A model generated the notes under the pieces. That model ran no database searches. It was not told where the DNA came from and saw nothing but the letters and a program-made list of their open reading frames with translations. This document shows, piece by piece, positions 18,335 through 26,080 of a stretch of 64,000 nt of DNA (the first letter of the stretch is position 1; each line of letters opens with the position of its first letter). The translations under genes were made by a program, and so were the position numbers. Source of the DNA: Thalassotalea nanhaiensis. Lineage in GTDB: Bacteria; Pseudomonadota; Gammaproteobacteria; Enterobacterales; Alteromonadaceae. Location: positions 1,798,001 to 1,862,000 of the forward strand of contig NZ_CP134146.1 of assembly GCF_031583575.1 (NCBI RefSeq). The letters are read 5' to 3'.

Positions 18335-19684
18335 TCACTCCTTATCTTTAAGTTCGCTAACTCGTAAAGTTAAGCCATCAATGCTGTTGATCTGTACTGA
18401 TTGACCGCGAGTTAATTCGTGTTGTGATTGTGCAGCCCAACGTTCGCCATTAACAATAACGTAGCCCAAGCCGGTGAAATCATGCTCTACCAATGCATTA
18501 GCGCCAATTAGTTCTTCTTGTCCACTAACCACTTTGCTATTACGGCTTCGCCACAAATAACCAAGTGTAAAAACAAAAAATAACGTAGAAATAAATGCCA
18601 CTGCAGCAATTAACGGAATTGAAATTTGAAAATGGGCCTGATCAGTGTCAATTAAAAATATTGAGCCCAATACAAATGCGATTACACCGCCAATGCCTAA
18701 TATGCCAAAACTAGGAGCAAATGATTCTGCAATTAACAGTATTAAGCCTAAAATTAACAAGCCGGCGCCAGTAAAACTTATGGGCAGTAGCTGAAATGCA
18801 TAAAGAGCTATTAGCAATGAAATACCGCCGGTAATGCCTGCTATACCGATACCTGGGCTATAAAACTCAAGCAGTAAACCATAAATACCAATTAGCATAA
18901 GAATATATGCAATGTTGGGGTCGGTGATAGTGGCAATAAAATTGTTACGCCAATCAGCCTTTATTGGTGTTAGTTGCGCATTGGCTAGGTTTAATTGCTG
19001 ACTTTCTTTATCTATCACTACCTTATAGCCGTGTAGTTTCTGGACTAAACCTGCAGGAGATTGTGCAATTAGGTTGATCACATTTTTATCCAGTGCTTCT
19101 TTGGCTGTAAGAGTTGCTGCCTCTCGTACCGCCAACACGGCCCACTTTTCATTTCTACCGCGCAATTGCGCTAACGAGCGAATATAAGCGATGGCATCGT
19201 TTAACACTTTTTTTTCCATAGCGGTTGGCGAGTTTGTTTTTTCCTCTTGCTTATCAGCGCCTGTTGGCGCTCCTATACTTACCGGTGTTGCTGCGCCAAG
19301 GGTTGTCGCCGTAGACATTGCAGCAATATGGCAGGCATAAAGGATATATGTTCCGGCGCTGGCTGCTCTTGCTCCTTGTGGATAAACCAAACAAGCTATG
19401 GGAATTGAAGACGCCATAATTGCCATATTGATATCACGTAAGCTTGAGCTTAAACCACCAGGGGTATCTAATGTGATAATGAGTAAAGGAGAGCTCTTAT
19501 TATGGTTAGTGTTGGCTATTTCAGTGACTAAATAATCACTTACTGCAGGCCCTATTGCGCCTTTAATTGAAAGTACAGGTACGGTTTGTGTTGCAACAGG
19601 GGAAGGGCTTATTTTGGGCGGCTCTGTAGTGGCCTTGCCAACAAAGCTAACAATTAATAATAAGCCTACCAACCAGCGTAGCAT
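18335..19684 (-). CDS. NfeD-family membrane-bound serine protease (ClpP class) with C-terminal OB domain
   Basis: 449 residues: signal peptide, ClpP-class protease domain (about 35-230), four or more membrane helices (about 250-375), and an NfeD OB-fold (about 385-449, [22 protein letters not shown]). The nucleophile serine lies in [13 protein letters not shown] and the likely lysine in [17 protein letters not shown], the Ser-Lys dyad expected for STOPP-type proteases that cleave slipin tails. It is the first gene of the NfeD-slipin operon. Such pairs are thought to act in membrane quality control. Confidence 0.93.
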   Translation of the reverse strand: MLRWLVGLLLIVSFVGKATTEPPKISPSPVATQTVPVLSIKGAIGPAVSDYLVTEIANTNHNKSSPLLIITLDTPGGLSSSLRDINMAIMASSIPIACLVYPQGARAASAGTYILYACHIAAMSTATTLGAATPVSIGAPTGADKQEEKTNSPTAMEKKVLNDAIAYIRSLAQLRGRNEKWAVLAVREAATLTAKEALDKNVINLIAQSPAGLVQKLHGYKVVIDKESQQLNLANAQLTPIKADWRNNFIATITDPNIAYILMLIGIYGLLLEFYSPGIGIAGITGGISLLIALYAFQLLPISFTGAGLLILGLILLIAESFAPSFGILGIGGVIAFVLGSIFLIDTDQAHFQISIPLIAAVAFISTLFFVFTLGYLWRSRNSKVVSGQEELIGANALVEHDFTGLGYVIVNGERWAAQSQHELTRGQSVQINSIDGLTLRVSELKDKE

Positions 19685-19756
19685 AAGCAGAACCTCGCAT
19701 AGACCTACTTTAAGTCTAGTTCAAATATGCCAGTGCTGCTTATCACCTAAAAAAAG

Positions 19757-21976
19757 TTACTTATGAAATGTTGCATCTGGGGTACCTTTAAAGCAATTTA
19801 AAACATAAGGAAATCCGTCGGTAATGTAATAGCCATAAACACCATCGACGGTCATACCATTACATTCATCTAAGTCGCCTAAGCCTTGTACATATTCATT
19901 GTCGTCTCGATAAGTTCCGTCGTAGCTCCCGCCTGGGCTTCCGCTATCAGTAGGGCGATTACCGCTTATTAATTGATAGCTGGGCAAGGCTTTTCTTATA
20001 TTACCGTTGTCATCAAAATAAGGACCGTAAATAGGGAAACCATCGGCGGCAAAACCGACAACCGGAGAAACACTACCGTTATTTTCGGTATGATAAAATG
20101 CATTTGGTGTACCGTGGTAATGATAGGTGCCATCAGGTTGTGCATGGGCATTATGACTATCTACTGAAAAACCACTTAAAGGTGACATAGGATCATAGCG
20201 CCAAGCTTGACTCATATCGTTACAACCAACTTTGCCATTACCCACTCCAAAGCAACCAGCAGCTAATAAATCAACCTTTACGCCGTTGAGTAATATCGCA
20301 TTGTCTACTTGCAAGCTTATAGCCGTTGTTGTGTTGGCAAAGCTTGGGGTGGTGGTGATTTCAAAGGTATCGTTTTGTGTTGATACATTGTTTGGAAAGC
20401 TATTATTGCCATCATTAAAGTCATGATTGGGTATCGCATTGGTGTTAAAAATACATTTATCAGCGCTAGTGCTTATAACTAAATTACCCGCAAATACTGT
20501 ACTGTTGTTAACATCTAAAACATTAGAGCTGTAACGTTCAACATAGGCACTGCAGTTTGCGCTTCTATTTTCAAAAATTTGATTGGTAATGTCTAACGCC
20601 GAGTTTGTTGTTTCATTACGAACAACTTGGGCAATTTCTTCAAGTGAATGAACAATATCATGGCTGTCAAAAGAGGTAAGCAGCAAATCATTGGTTTCTG
20701 CCAGATCATCTTCAACATTAAATAACTGCTGTTCGCCATTAGAATATTCAATTAATTTATAATCACCTTCACGAACAGACCAACCAGTCGTTGTGTCACT
20801 TTCAAACTCTGAATAGTTAGAACTTCTAATCGGCTCATTAGTGGTTAAGGTGTTAGCAAAACTGTGACTGTCGTACACGCTGCTTGTGTCGCTGCCAGCA
20901 AGTTCAGCGATAGTAGCAAATAAATCTACGCTGTTAACCAGAGCGCTCTCCAAGACATTATTACGTTCGACCCCTTTACCTGAAATTAGCAAGGGCACTC
21001 TAATTCCGCCTTCATACAGGCTGCCTTTAGCATGAGATTTTTCAAACACACTTGTATCTATAACGCCTTTAGGTGAGCCATTATCACCCATAAAAATAAT
21101 CACGGTATTGTCTTGTACGTCTGCCGGTAATGACGCAATTAATCTGCCTATTTCACTATCCATTGCCTCTATGGCGGCAAGGTAGTAGTCACGTTTATTG
21201 GCATTTATATCTGTTTCACTACCCGTTAAACCATTTCGGGTGTGCAGCGATTCAGGCGGTAAATGAAACGGAGAATGCGGCGCTGAATAGGCAAGCCAAA
21301 CAAACCATGGGCTTGATTGTTCGCCAATCCAATCGATAGCCAAATCGGTCATTTTGGTTGTGTGGTATTCATTAACCATGCTGGTTTGCCCGTTTACGGT
21401 TAGCTCCCAGTTGTAATAATCATCTAGGTTACCTAAATTGCCAGCATAGTGTTCAACACCAGTGTCATTAGGATGGCTAGCAGAGCTTTGTGCGCCGCCC
21501 AAGTGCCATTTACCAAACACTGCCGATTGATAGTGAGAAGTAGCAGGATCTGCTTTTAAATATTCAGGTAAAATTTGTAATGTAGTATCAAGGGTGGCAG
21601 GCACATAAGTAACTCCGCTATTGACGCCATGTTTGCCAGTTAATATAGACGCTCGGGTAGTTGTGCAAGCAGGCGTTGCCCAGGTGTTGGTATAGGTGAT
21701 GCCTTGTTCAGCTAACGCATTAAGCGTTGCTGTATTTGGTAAGTCGTTTGAATATGAATACTGCGCAGAAGCATCCAGCCCCTGATCATCACTTAATATA
21801 AATAAAATATTGGTAGAGTCTGAGATCACAGTATCATTATTCGTGTCATCATTGTTACTACCATCATCAGGTGTCGGTTCAACCACAGGCGTGCTGACTT
21901 CAGGTTCATCACTAGAACCACTTCCGCCACAACCTACGATTAATAACACTGAAAGCACCGATAACACTCTATACAT
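19757..21976 (-). CDS. Lipoprotein sulfatase fused to a YHYH domain
   Basis: 739 residues. A lipobox (LIVGC, Cys16) is followed by an Asp/Asn/Pro-rich linker. The sulfatase domain covers about 55-430: FILSDDQG metal ligands, PACTTTRASILTG with candidate formylglycine Cys104, KWHLGG, YSAPHSPFHLPP and MGDNGSP. The activation core is C-T-T-T-R, whereas the sulfatase consensus is C-x-P/A-x-R, so maturation may be unusual. The C-terminal ~230 residues are a YHYH domain (AAGCFGVG, DGTYHYHGTP, GFAADGFPIYGP), a family of unknown role seen in marine bacteria. A surface or periplasmic enzyme acting on sulfated algal polymers or small sulfate esters is likely. No polysaccharide-utilisation genes adjoin it. 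Confidence 0.9.
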   Translation of the reverse strand: MYRVLSVLSVLLIVGCGGSGSSDEPEVSTPVVEPTPDDGSNNDDTNNDTVISDSTNILFILSDDQGLDASAQYSYSNDLPNTATLNALAEQGITYTNTWATPACTTTRASILTGKHGVNSGVTYVPATLDTTLQILPEYLKADPATSHYQSAVFGKWHLGGAQSSASHPNDTGVEHYAGNLGNLDDYYNWELTVNGQTSMVNEYHTTKMTDLAIDWIGEQSSPWFVWLAYSAPHSPFHLPPESLHTRNGLTGSETDINANKRDYYLAAIEAMDSEIGRLIASLPADVQDNTVIIFMGDNGSPKGVIDTSVFEKSHAKGSLYEGGIRVPLLISGKGVERNNVLESALVNSVDLFATIAELAGSDTSSVYDSHSFANTLTTNEPIRSSNYSEFESDTTTGWSVREGDYKLIEYSNGEQQLFNVEDDLAETNDLLLTSFDSHDIVHSLEEIAQVVRNETTNSALDITNQIFENRSANCSAYVERYSSNVLDVNNSTVFAGNLVISTSADKCIFNTNAIPNHDFNDGNNSFPNNVSTQNDTFEITTTPSFANTTTAISLQVDNAILLNGVKVDLLAAGCFGVGNGKVGCNDMSQAWRYDPMSPLSGFSVDSHNAHAQPDGTYHYHGTPNAFYHTENNGSVSPVVGFAADGFPIYGPYFDDNGNIRKALPSYQLISGNRPTDSGSPGGSYDGTYRDDNEYVQGLGDLDECNGMTVDGVYGYYITDGFPYVLNCFKGTPDATFHK

Positions 21977-22105
21977 AAACTACAACTCTATTTAGGACCT
22001 TAGTTAAACTATACATATTCTAAAATAATTCACCGTAAGGCATAAGTAAGTGTTGTGTAAATGTATTGTAAATATAAAGGTCGGTTGAGGAGTTGAATTT
22101 TTTAT

Positions 22106-22200
22106 GGATACCTGAACAAGTCAGGTATGACGGTGTAGGGCAGGTATGACGGTGTGGAGCAGTTATGACTGAGTGGGGCGGGTATGACGGTGTCAAATGG
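22106..22200 (+). repeat. Hairpin repeat followed by degenerate TATGACGGTGT repeats
   Basis: GGAT-ACCTGA-ACAAG-TCAGGT-ATGACG at 22106-22132 has perfect arms. Three further GGTATGACGGTGT-like copies follow at intervals of about 17-30 bp without hairpins. This is the main content of the 21977-22240 spacer. Confidence 0.75.
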
Positions 22201-22242
22201 GGATGATATGAGTAGAGTAAATCGCTATGGAGTAACTACAAG

Positions 22243-22290
22243 TCAAAAAAAAACCTCCTAAATAGGAGGTTTAAAAATAAAAATATAGGT
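22243..22290 (-). terminator. Minus-strand terminator with an upstream CUCCCUG motif
   Basis: AAACCTCCT (22251-22259) / AGGAGGTTT (22264-22272) form a 9-bp stem with a 4-base loop. An A-run (22245-22253) becomes a U-tail on the minus strand. It can end the TPR-protein transcript (stop at 22479). Just upstream on the minus strand is TTTCTCCCTGGGA (about 22292-22304), resembling the anti-Shine-Dalgarno segment of the repeated element at 25.8 kb. Confidence 0.75.
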
Positions 22291-22478
22291 CCCAGGGAGA
22301 AATCTAAATTTTGTTTACGTTATGTATGACGTAACAAAGCCAATAAAGTTCAAATCTTAGAGCAAATAAACTAAATAATTTAAAAATAGGTTAAAGCAGT
22401 TAAATAATAACTTAACACCTTTTCAGAAACTGATAGGTTTATACCTACTTAGTATGTTTTTGAGGGTTAAATTAGTAT

Positions 22479-24260
22479 CTATTCTGGTGTAGATAAACCA
22501 AGGTTTTTTCGACGTAAATTTCTCAATTTAGCAAATGGTGGAGTGCTTAATATGTGCTTAAGCCCAGGGTGTTCAATGTTTGTTCTAGGATCGACAATTT
22601 TTAAATCAATAAACGTAAAGTAATTTAAGCCTTTTAATAACGATTTTTTTAGCCAAATTTCAGCCAAATCAAAATTGTTATTTTCAAAATGTATATTGGC
22701 AATAAATAATGGGTAAATATCGGCATAACTGTAATCATATATTCTAGTGTTAACTAATTGATTTAAAGCTAATTGGTCTCCTGTTTTTGCAGCAACTGCC
22801 AGATCGGTAAATTGGCTTTGTAAGCCCCAGTTAGGTAACTGTTCAATATGATCTTTATTTGCAGAAATAAGCCTAATAGCAAAATAATTTGGCAAATTAT
22901 TAATGTTACTTTTATTAACCGTAAATCTATTATCACTTGCTAGTGCGGTTAATATTTTGAAGCCTTGTAATTCATACCCCGCAGAGATTAAAACTTGTCC
23001 GTATTCGCTTTGATTTATGTAAGAGTTAGGGTCAAGTTTAAGAGCCATGGCTTCCATTTCAATGGCTTTTTCGTAATCCATCACGGTATTTAAATAGTCG
23101 CCGTAAAAATTATAAACTTCGGCATCTTTGGCCGAAATACCAATAATAGTTTCAAAATCTTGTTTAGCACCGATAAAATCGCCTTCAAATTGAAACTTAA
23201 TGGTGGCTGATGACAGTAATGCACCAATATTACTACTATCTAATCGTAATGCTTTACTTGTTGCAGCACGAGCTAATTCCTTTTGTTTGTTAAGATCTAC
23301 CATTAAGCCGTAATTCATCATTAAGGCATAAGTTCTACCTAAACTTGCATAAGCATTAGCATACTTATCGTCTAGGGCTATAGCTTGTTTAAATAAATTA
23401 ATCGCTTTAAACAGCGCTTGCGGGTTAGTGTCTCGCTTAGCAAATTCAAATTTTCCTTGTAGGTAAGATGAATATGCTTCAATGCTGTTCGTTTGGCTAT
23501 ATTGAAGTTGCTCAGGATGTAGGGTTATTTTTAATGAACTCACAATTGCATGTGCAATTTCATCCTGAATAGCAAAAATATCAGTTAACTCGCGTTCATA
23601 AGTGTTACTCCACACAGACTTATCGTCTTCAACACTAATAAGTTGTGCGGTGATGCGAACTTTACTTCCTGATTTACGTACACTGCCTTCAAGTACGTGG
23701 TTTACATTTAAAGCCGCAGCAATTTGTTGAATACTGCGGTCATTATCTTTAAACACGAATGAGGAAGTACGTGAGCTGACGATTAACTCGTTTATACGTG
23801 TTAAGCGGTTTAAAATTTCTTCAGAAATACCATCTGAAAAATACTCTTGTTCAACATCGGAAGACATATTTACAAACGGCAGTACTGCAATAGATGGAGG
23901 TGACTTTTGTGATGAAGAAGAAAAGTATTGGTTATATAGCAAGCCTCCAATAATTAATAACAATGCCGCGATTATCACATAGTCAATATACCGGCTGGTT
24001 TGATGACAAATAGACTCATCTGGATCAACTTCTTTACTGCGCTTTATTCCTTCTGGAGTTAATTCAAATGCCCAAGCAAATAGGCAGGCGATAGGGAAAC
24101 CGGCTAATAACAAAATAAACACAAATTTAGCGATCCAATCTGGCGCTAAAATAATAGGTACAATTGTATTAACCACTTGCACGATGAGCCAAGCAACAAT
24201 GACATAAGCAACGGCTACTTTAAAAACGTTACGGCGTTTTAACTCTTTAATTAGGGTCAT
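22479..24260 (-). CDS. Membrane protein with TolB-N/FlgO-like domain and tetratricopeptide repeats
   Basis: 593 residues. The N-terminus is cytoplasmic and basic (LIKELKRRNVFKVAVAYVIV), with three hydrophobic segments (about 14-32, 42-63, 92-109). A TolB N-terminal-like domain follows (PPSIAVLPFVNMSSDVEQEYFSD to about residue 245: ADGISEEILNRL-type, VLEGSVRKSGSKVRITAQL). The rest is helical TPR-like repeats (about 260-560: AINLFKQAIALDDKYANAYASL and similar). Proteins with this architecture in Alteromonadales often have a winged-helix or adenylate-cyclase domain at the N-terminus, but here no DNA-binding or cyclase domain is visible. The role is unknown, perhaps scaffolding or sensing. It is monocistronic. 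Confidence 0.85.
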   Translation of the reverse strand: MTLIKELKRRNVFKVAVAYVIVAWLIVQVVNTIVPIILAPDWIAKFVFILLLAGFPIACLFAWAFELTPEGIKRSKEVDPDESICHQTSRYIDYVIIAALLLIIGGLLYNQYFSSSSQKSPPSIAVLPFVNMSSDVEQEYFSDGISEEILNRLTRINELIVSSRTSSFVFKDNDRSIQQIAAALNVNHVLEGSVRKSGSKVRITAQLISVEDDKSVWSNTYERELTDIFAIQDEIAHAIVSSLKITLHPEQLQYSQTNSIEAYSSYLQGKFEFAKRDTNPQALFKAINLFKQAIALDDKYANAYASLGRTYALMMNYGLMVDLNKQKELARAATSKALRLDSSNIGALLSSATIKFQFEGDFIGAKQDFETIIGISAKDAEVYNFYGDYLNTVMDYEKAIEMEAMALKLDPNSYINQSEYGQVLISAGYELQGFKILTALASDNRFTVNKSNINNLPNYFAIRLISANKDHIEQLPNWGLQSQFTDLAVAAKTGDQLALNQLVNTRIYDYSYADIYPLFIANIHFENNNFDLAEIWLKKSLLKGLNYFTFIDLKIVDPRTNIEHPGLKHILSTPPFAKLRNLRRKNLGLSTPE

Positions 24261-24399
24261 CGCATCCTAGCAAAAATGATTAATTATCGTTTATAAAGAA
24301 TAGTTTAATTGTGAAATTAGTAAAATGAGTGAAAAAGTGCTGAACTTTGTTTTTAAATATCTGTACACTGAAGTTCATTTCTACAAACGAGACATTTAA

Positions 24400-24819
24400 A
24401 TGGACCATAATTTGCGACAAGCCTATATAAACACAGATTACATCATTGATGATGAGTTAGGTTTTTGGCAAATTAATATCGGTGATACCGACCGCCCATT
24501 GAGCCGCTATTTAAATACCTTTGAAAATCCAACCGCAGCGTTTATTACCGCCTACAACCCAAAGAGTAAACGCCTTAAAGAAGGGCAAAACCAACAACGC
24601 CAACAACAATTGCATCAAGCTGTAAGTAAGCTTGGATTAGCGAGTTGTAAAGGCTACGGTCTTAGCCAACAGAACGACTGGCCCAAAGAGCACAGTTTGT
24701 TAATTACCAACATAACTAAACAACAAGCTAGCCAATTAGCCAAAGACTTTCAACAAGCTGCTTTCGTGTGGATTGATGATAAAGGTTTAGTGTCGTTAGT
24801 TACCCAGCAAGACTATTAA
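24400..24819 (+). CDS. DUF3293 domain-containing protein
   Basis: 139 residues, cytoplasmic. The DUF3293 pattern is visible: YINTDYII, WQINIGD, AAFITAYNPKSKRLKEGQN (aromatic-TA-NP-S), GYGLSQQNDWPKEHSLLI, and AAFVWIDDKGLVSLV. Function is unknown. An ATG behind AAACGAGACATTTA gives the start. It is divergent from the TPR gene across 139 bp. Confidence 0.88.
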   Translation: MDHNLRQAYINTDYIIDDELGFWQINIGDTDRPLSRYLNTFENPTAAFITAYNPKSKRLKEGQNQQRQQQLHQAVSKLGLASCKGYGLSQQNDWPKEHSLLITNITKQQASQLAKDFQQAAFVWIDDKGLVSLVTQQDY

Positions 24820-25208
24820 CGTTTTCAAACTCTGAATTAAATCCAGGAAAAGGTGCTATTTAACCTATCTATTTGTTGTAATAGGTACATCAATATCGAC
24901 CTGAGTTCGTTTCACGTTATTAAAACGGCATCCCCCAGTAATCAATACCAAGCTACCTTTGCGTAGTTATGCCGTGTTAACTGTGTGTAACGTTGCGAAA
25001 CTAACTTTGATAATTAAATGTTAAATTAAAATAACCTATAAATATCAATACCTAACAAATAGTTAGTGCAACACTTGGTTAACGGTAAGTACACGTTAAA
25101 TTCATACACCTTTCAGCTTTGTAACAGCCACTTCCTATGTTTGCAATTGTTACTTATTGTAACCGTGTTGTTTTTAAATATTGCCAGAAAGGTAATTGAG
25201 AAGGTTCT
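24820..25208. other. Intergenic stretch without recognisable gene
   Basis: 389 bp of mostly A/T-rich sequence. I see no convincing open frame, repeat or terminator. A transcript ending at the terminator near 25456 must start somewhere in or after this stretch, but no promoter with both boxes close to consensus stands out. Confidence 0.4.
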
Positions 25209-25280
25209 ATGGCCATATTTTTAGTGTGCATGTTTGGTGTACTTGGCATTGTTATTTGTAATGAAATTAAATGGTTTTAA
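25209..25280 (+). CDS. Candidate 23-residue hydrophobic microprotein
   Basis: ATG with AGAAGG four bases upstream opens a 23-codon frame, starting MAIFLVCMFGVLGIVIC and ending in a charged/aromatic tail NEIKWF. Composition is that of a single membrane helix with a cytoplasmic-type end. No family is recognised. It lies upstream of a hairpin-rich segment that ends in a strong plus-strand terminator, which supports transcription through it. Confidence 0.35.
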   Translation: MAIFLVCMFGVLGIVICNEIKWF

Positions 25281-25345
25281 TCATTAATTAATGTTTAACA
25301 CTTTGCAGTTGTTCAGTACAAAGCTAGCTATTACAAGAAAATTCA

Positions 25346-25456
25346 TGGGGAGAGATAACTAAGGGCAACCTGAGTTATAGCGCATAAAAACAACAATAAA
25401 TAAAACAAAGGCAAGCTTGACTTGCCGTTAATGCCGAGCTCGCTCGGTATTTTTTT
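25346..25456 (+). ncRNA. Structured RNA candidate ending in a strong terminator
   Basis: Three successive hairpins: ATAACT/AGTTAT (25356-25379), GGCAAG/CTTGCC (25410-25426), and ATGCCGAGC/GCTCGGTAT (25431-25450), with six T after the third. No annotated coding gene needs this terminator: the nearest plus-strand gene ends 600 bp upstream. It is either the 3' part of a small RNA or the 3' untranslated region of the 23-codon frame. The 5' end cannot be fixed. Confidence 0.5.
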
Positions 25457-25487
25457 ACCTTAAATTTAGCCGTTGCTTACATTCCAA

Positions 25488-25605
25488 TGTCAATCCCGAC
25501 TTGTTCGGGAATGCAACAACTTTATTGACCCTGAAATGAATTCAGGGAGTTGGCTAATATTGAGCCACTATAACCACTTGCTGGACTTGTTTCAGCATCC
25601 ATAAA
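25488..25605 (+). repeat. Cluster of three different hairpin repeats
   Basis: GTCAA-TCCCGA-CTTGT-TCGGGA-ATGC (25488-25514), CCCTGAA-ATGAA-TTCAGGG (about 25534-25552), and GCTGGA-CTTGT-TTCAGC with one arm mismatch (about 25580-25600). It shows that several arm types sit side by side in one spacer. Confidence 0.75.
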
Positions 25606-25671
25606 TCTCGGATAAAAAACCATAACCCCACGTATTTGAGTACTTGTTACGGAATCCATAAATTTCAGGCA

Positions 25672-25716
25672 AGAAAAAGTCACCTGCAATAATGAGGTGG
25701 CTAAGCATTCCACTCT
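25672..25716 (-). repeat. Truncated copy of the 140-bp element (terminator end only)
   Basis: AAAAAGTCACCT, loop, AGGTGGCTAAGCATTCCACTCTC reproduces the hairpin end of the element at 25808 with a few changes. It then departs before the GGGAGG segment, where a hairpin repeat (CGTCAT) begins. Confidence 0.7.
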
Positions 25717-25719
25717 CAC

Positions 25720-25794
25720 CGTCATTACCGCGAACGACTAAATGGATTTAGGAGGTAGAGCGACGCATGGATGCCAAAGCCGAGGCGGTAATCC
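25720..25794 (+). repeat. Loop-expanded hairpin repeat, copy 2
   Basis: CGTCAT-TACCGC, a ~53-bp insert, then GCGGTA-ATCC. The insert differs from the one at 13237-13304 by about one base (AAAGCCGAG versus AAACCGAG), while both arms differ in a compensated way (ACCGC/GCGGT versus CCCGC/GCGGG). Confidence 0.85.
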
Positions 25795-25807
25795 ATAAAT
25801 TTCAGGC

Positions 25808-25945
25808 AAAAAAAAAGCCACCTGCAATATGAGGTGGCAAAGCATTTCAGGGAGGAAAACTATGAAAAGTTAACTGTGTTTAATTATACATCGGACCAGA
25901 AAATATTCCGTTAACCAAATGTAAAACACTGCAATAGTTTGTTGT
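25808..25945 (-). ncRNA. 140-bp repeated element, copy A: predicted ~70-nt RNA gene
   Basis: On the minus strand: TATAAT at 25888-25883, then ~45 nt including TTTTCCTCCCTGAAATGC, then hairpin GCCACCT (25838-25832) / AGGTGGC (25823-25817) and a nine-base T tail (25816-25808). The predicted transcript runs from about 25876 to 25808. A conserved block (TTGCAGTGTTTTACATTTGG on the minus strand) lies 30-50 bp upstream of the -10 and could bind a regulator, as no good -35 is present. On the plus strand the same DNA reads GGGAGG followed by ATG AAA AGT TAA. Near-identical copies lie at 29636, 32554 and 32894. Confidence 0.55.
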
Positions 25946-26080
25946 TATTAAATCGTCAACTAAGTGTTAAGGGTGGGTTATAACCACATTCTTTGTAGGT
26001 TGTTTATTAGTATCTGTATTGCTATGTTGTTTGCTCGCCCATCCCTAAAAAATAATAATAATAATCAAAAGGTGAATGAT

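Noticed and set aside
25964-26080. 39-residue upstream extension of lipoprotein 1
   Set aside because: It would bury the lipobox and lacks a ribosome site, whereas AAAGGTGA precedes ATG 26081.
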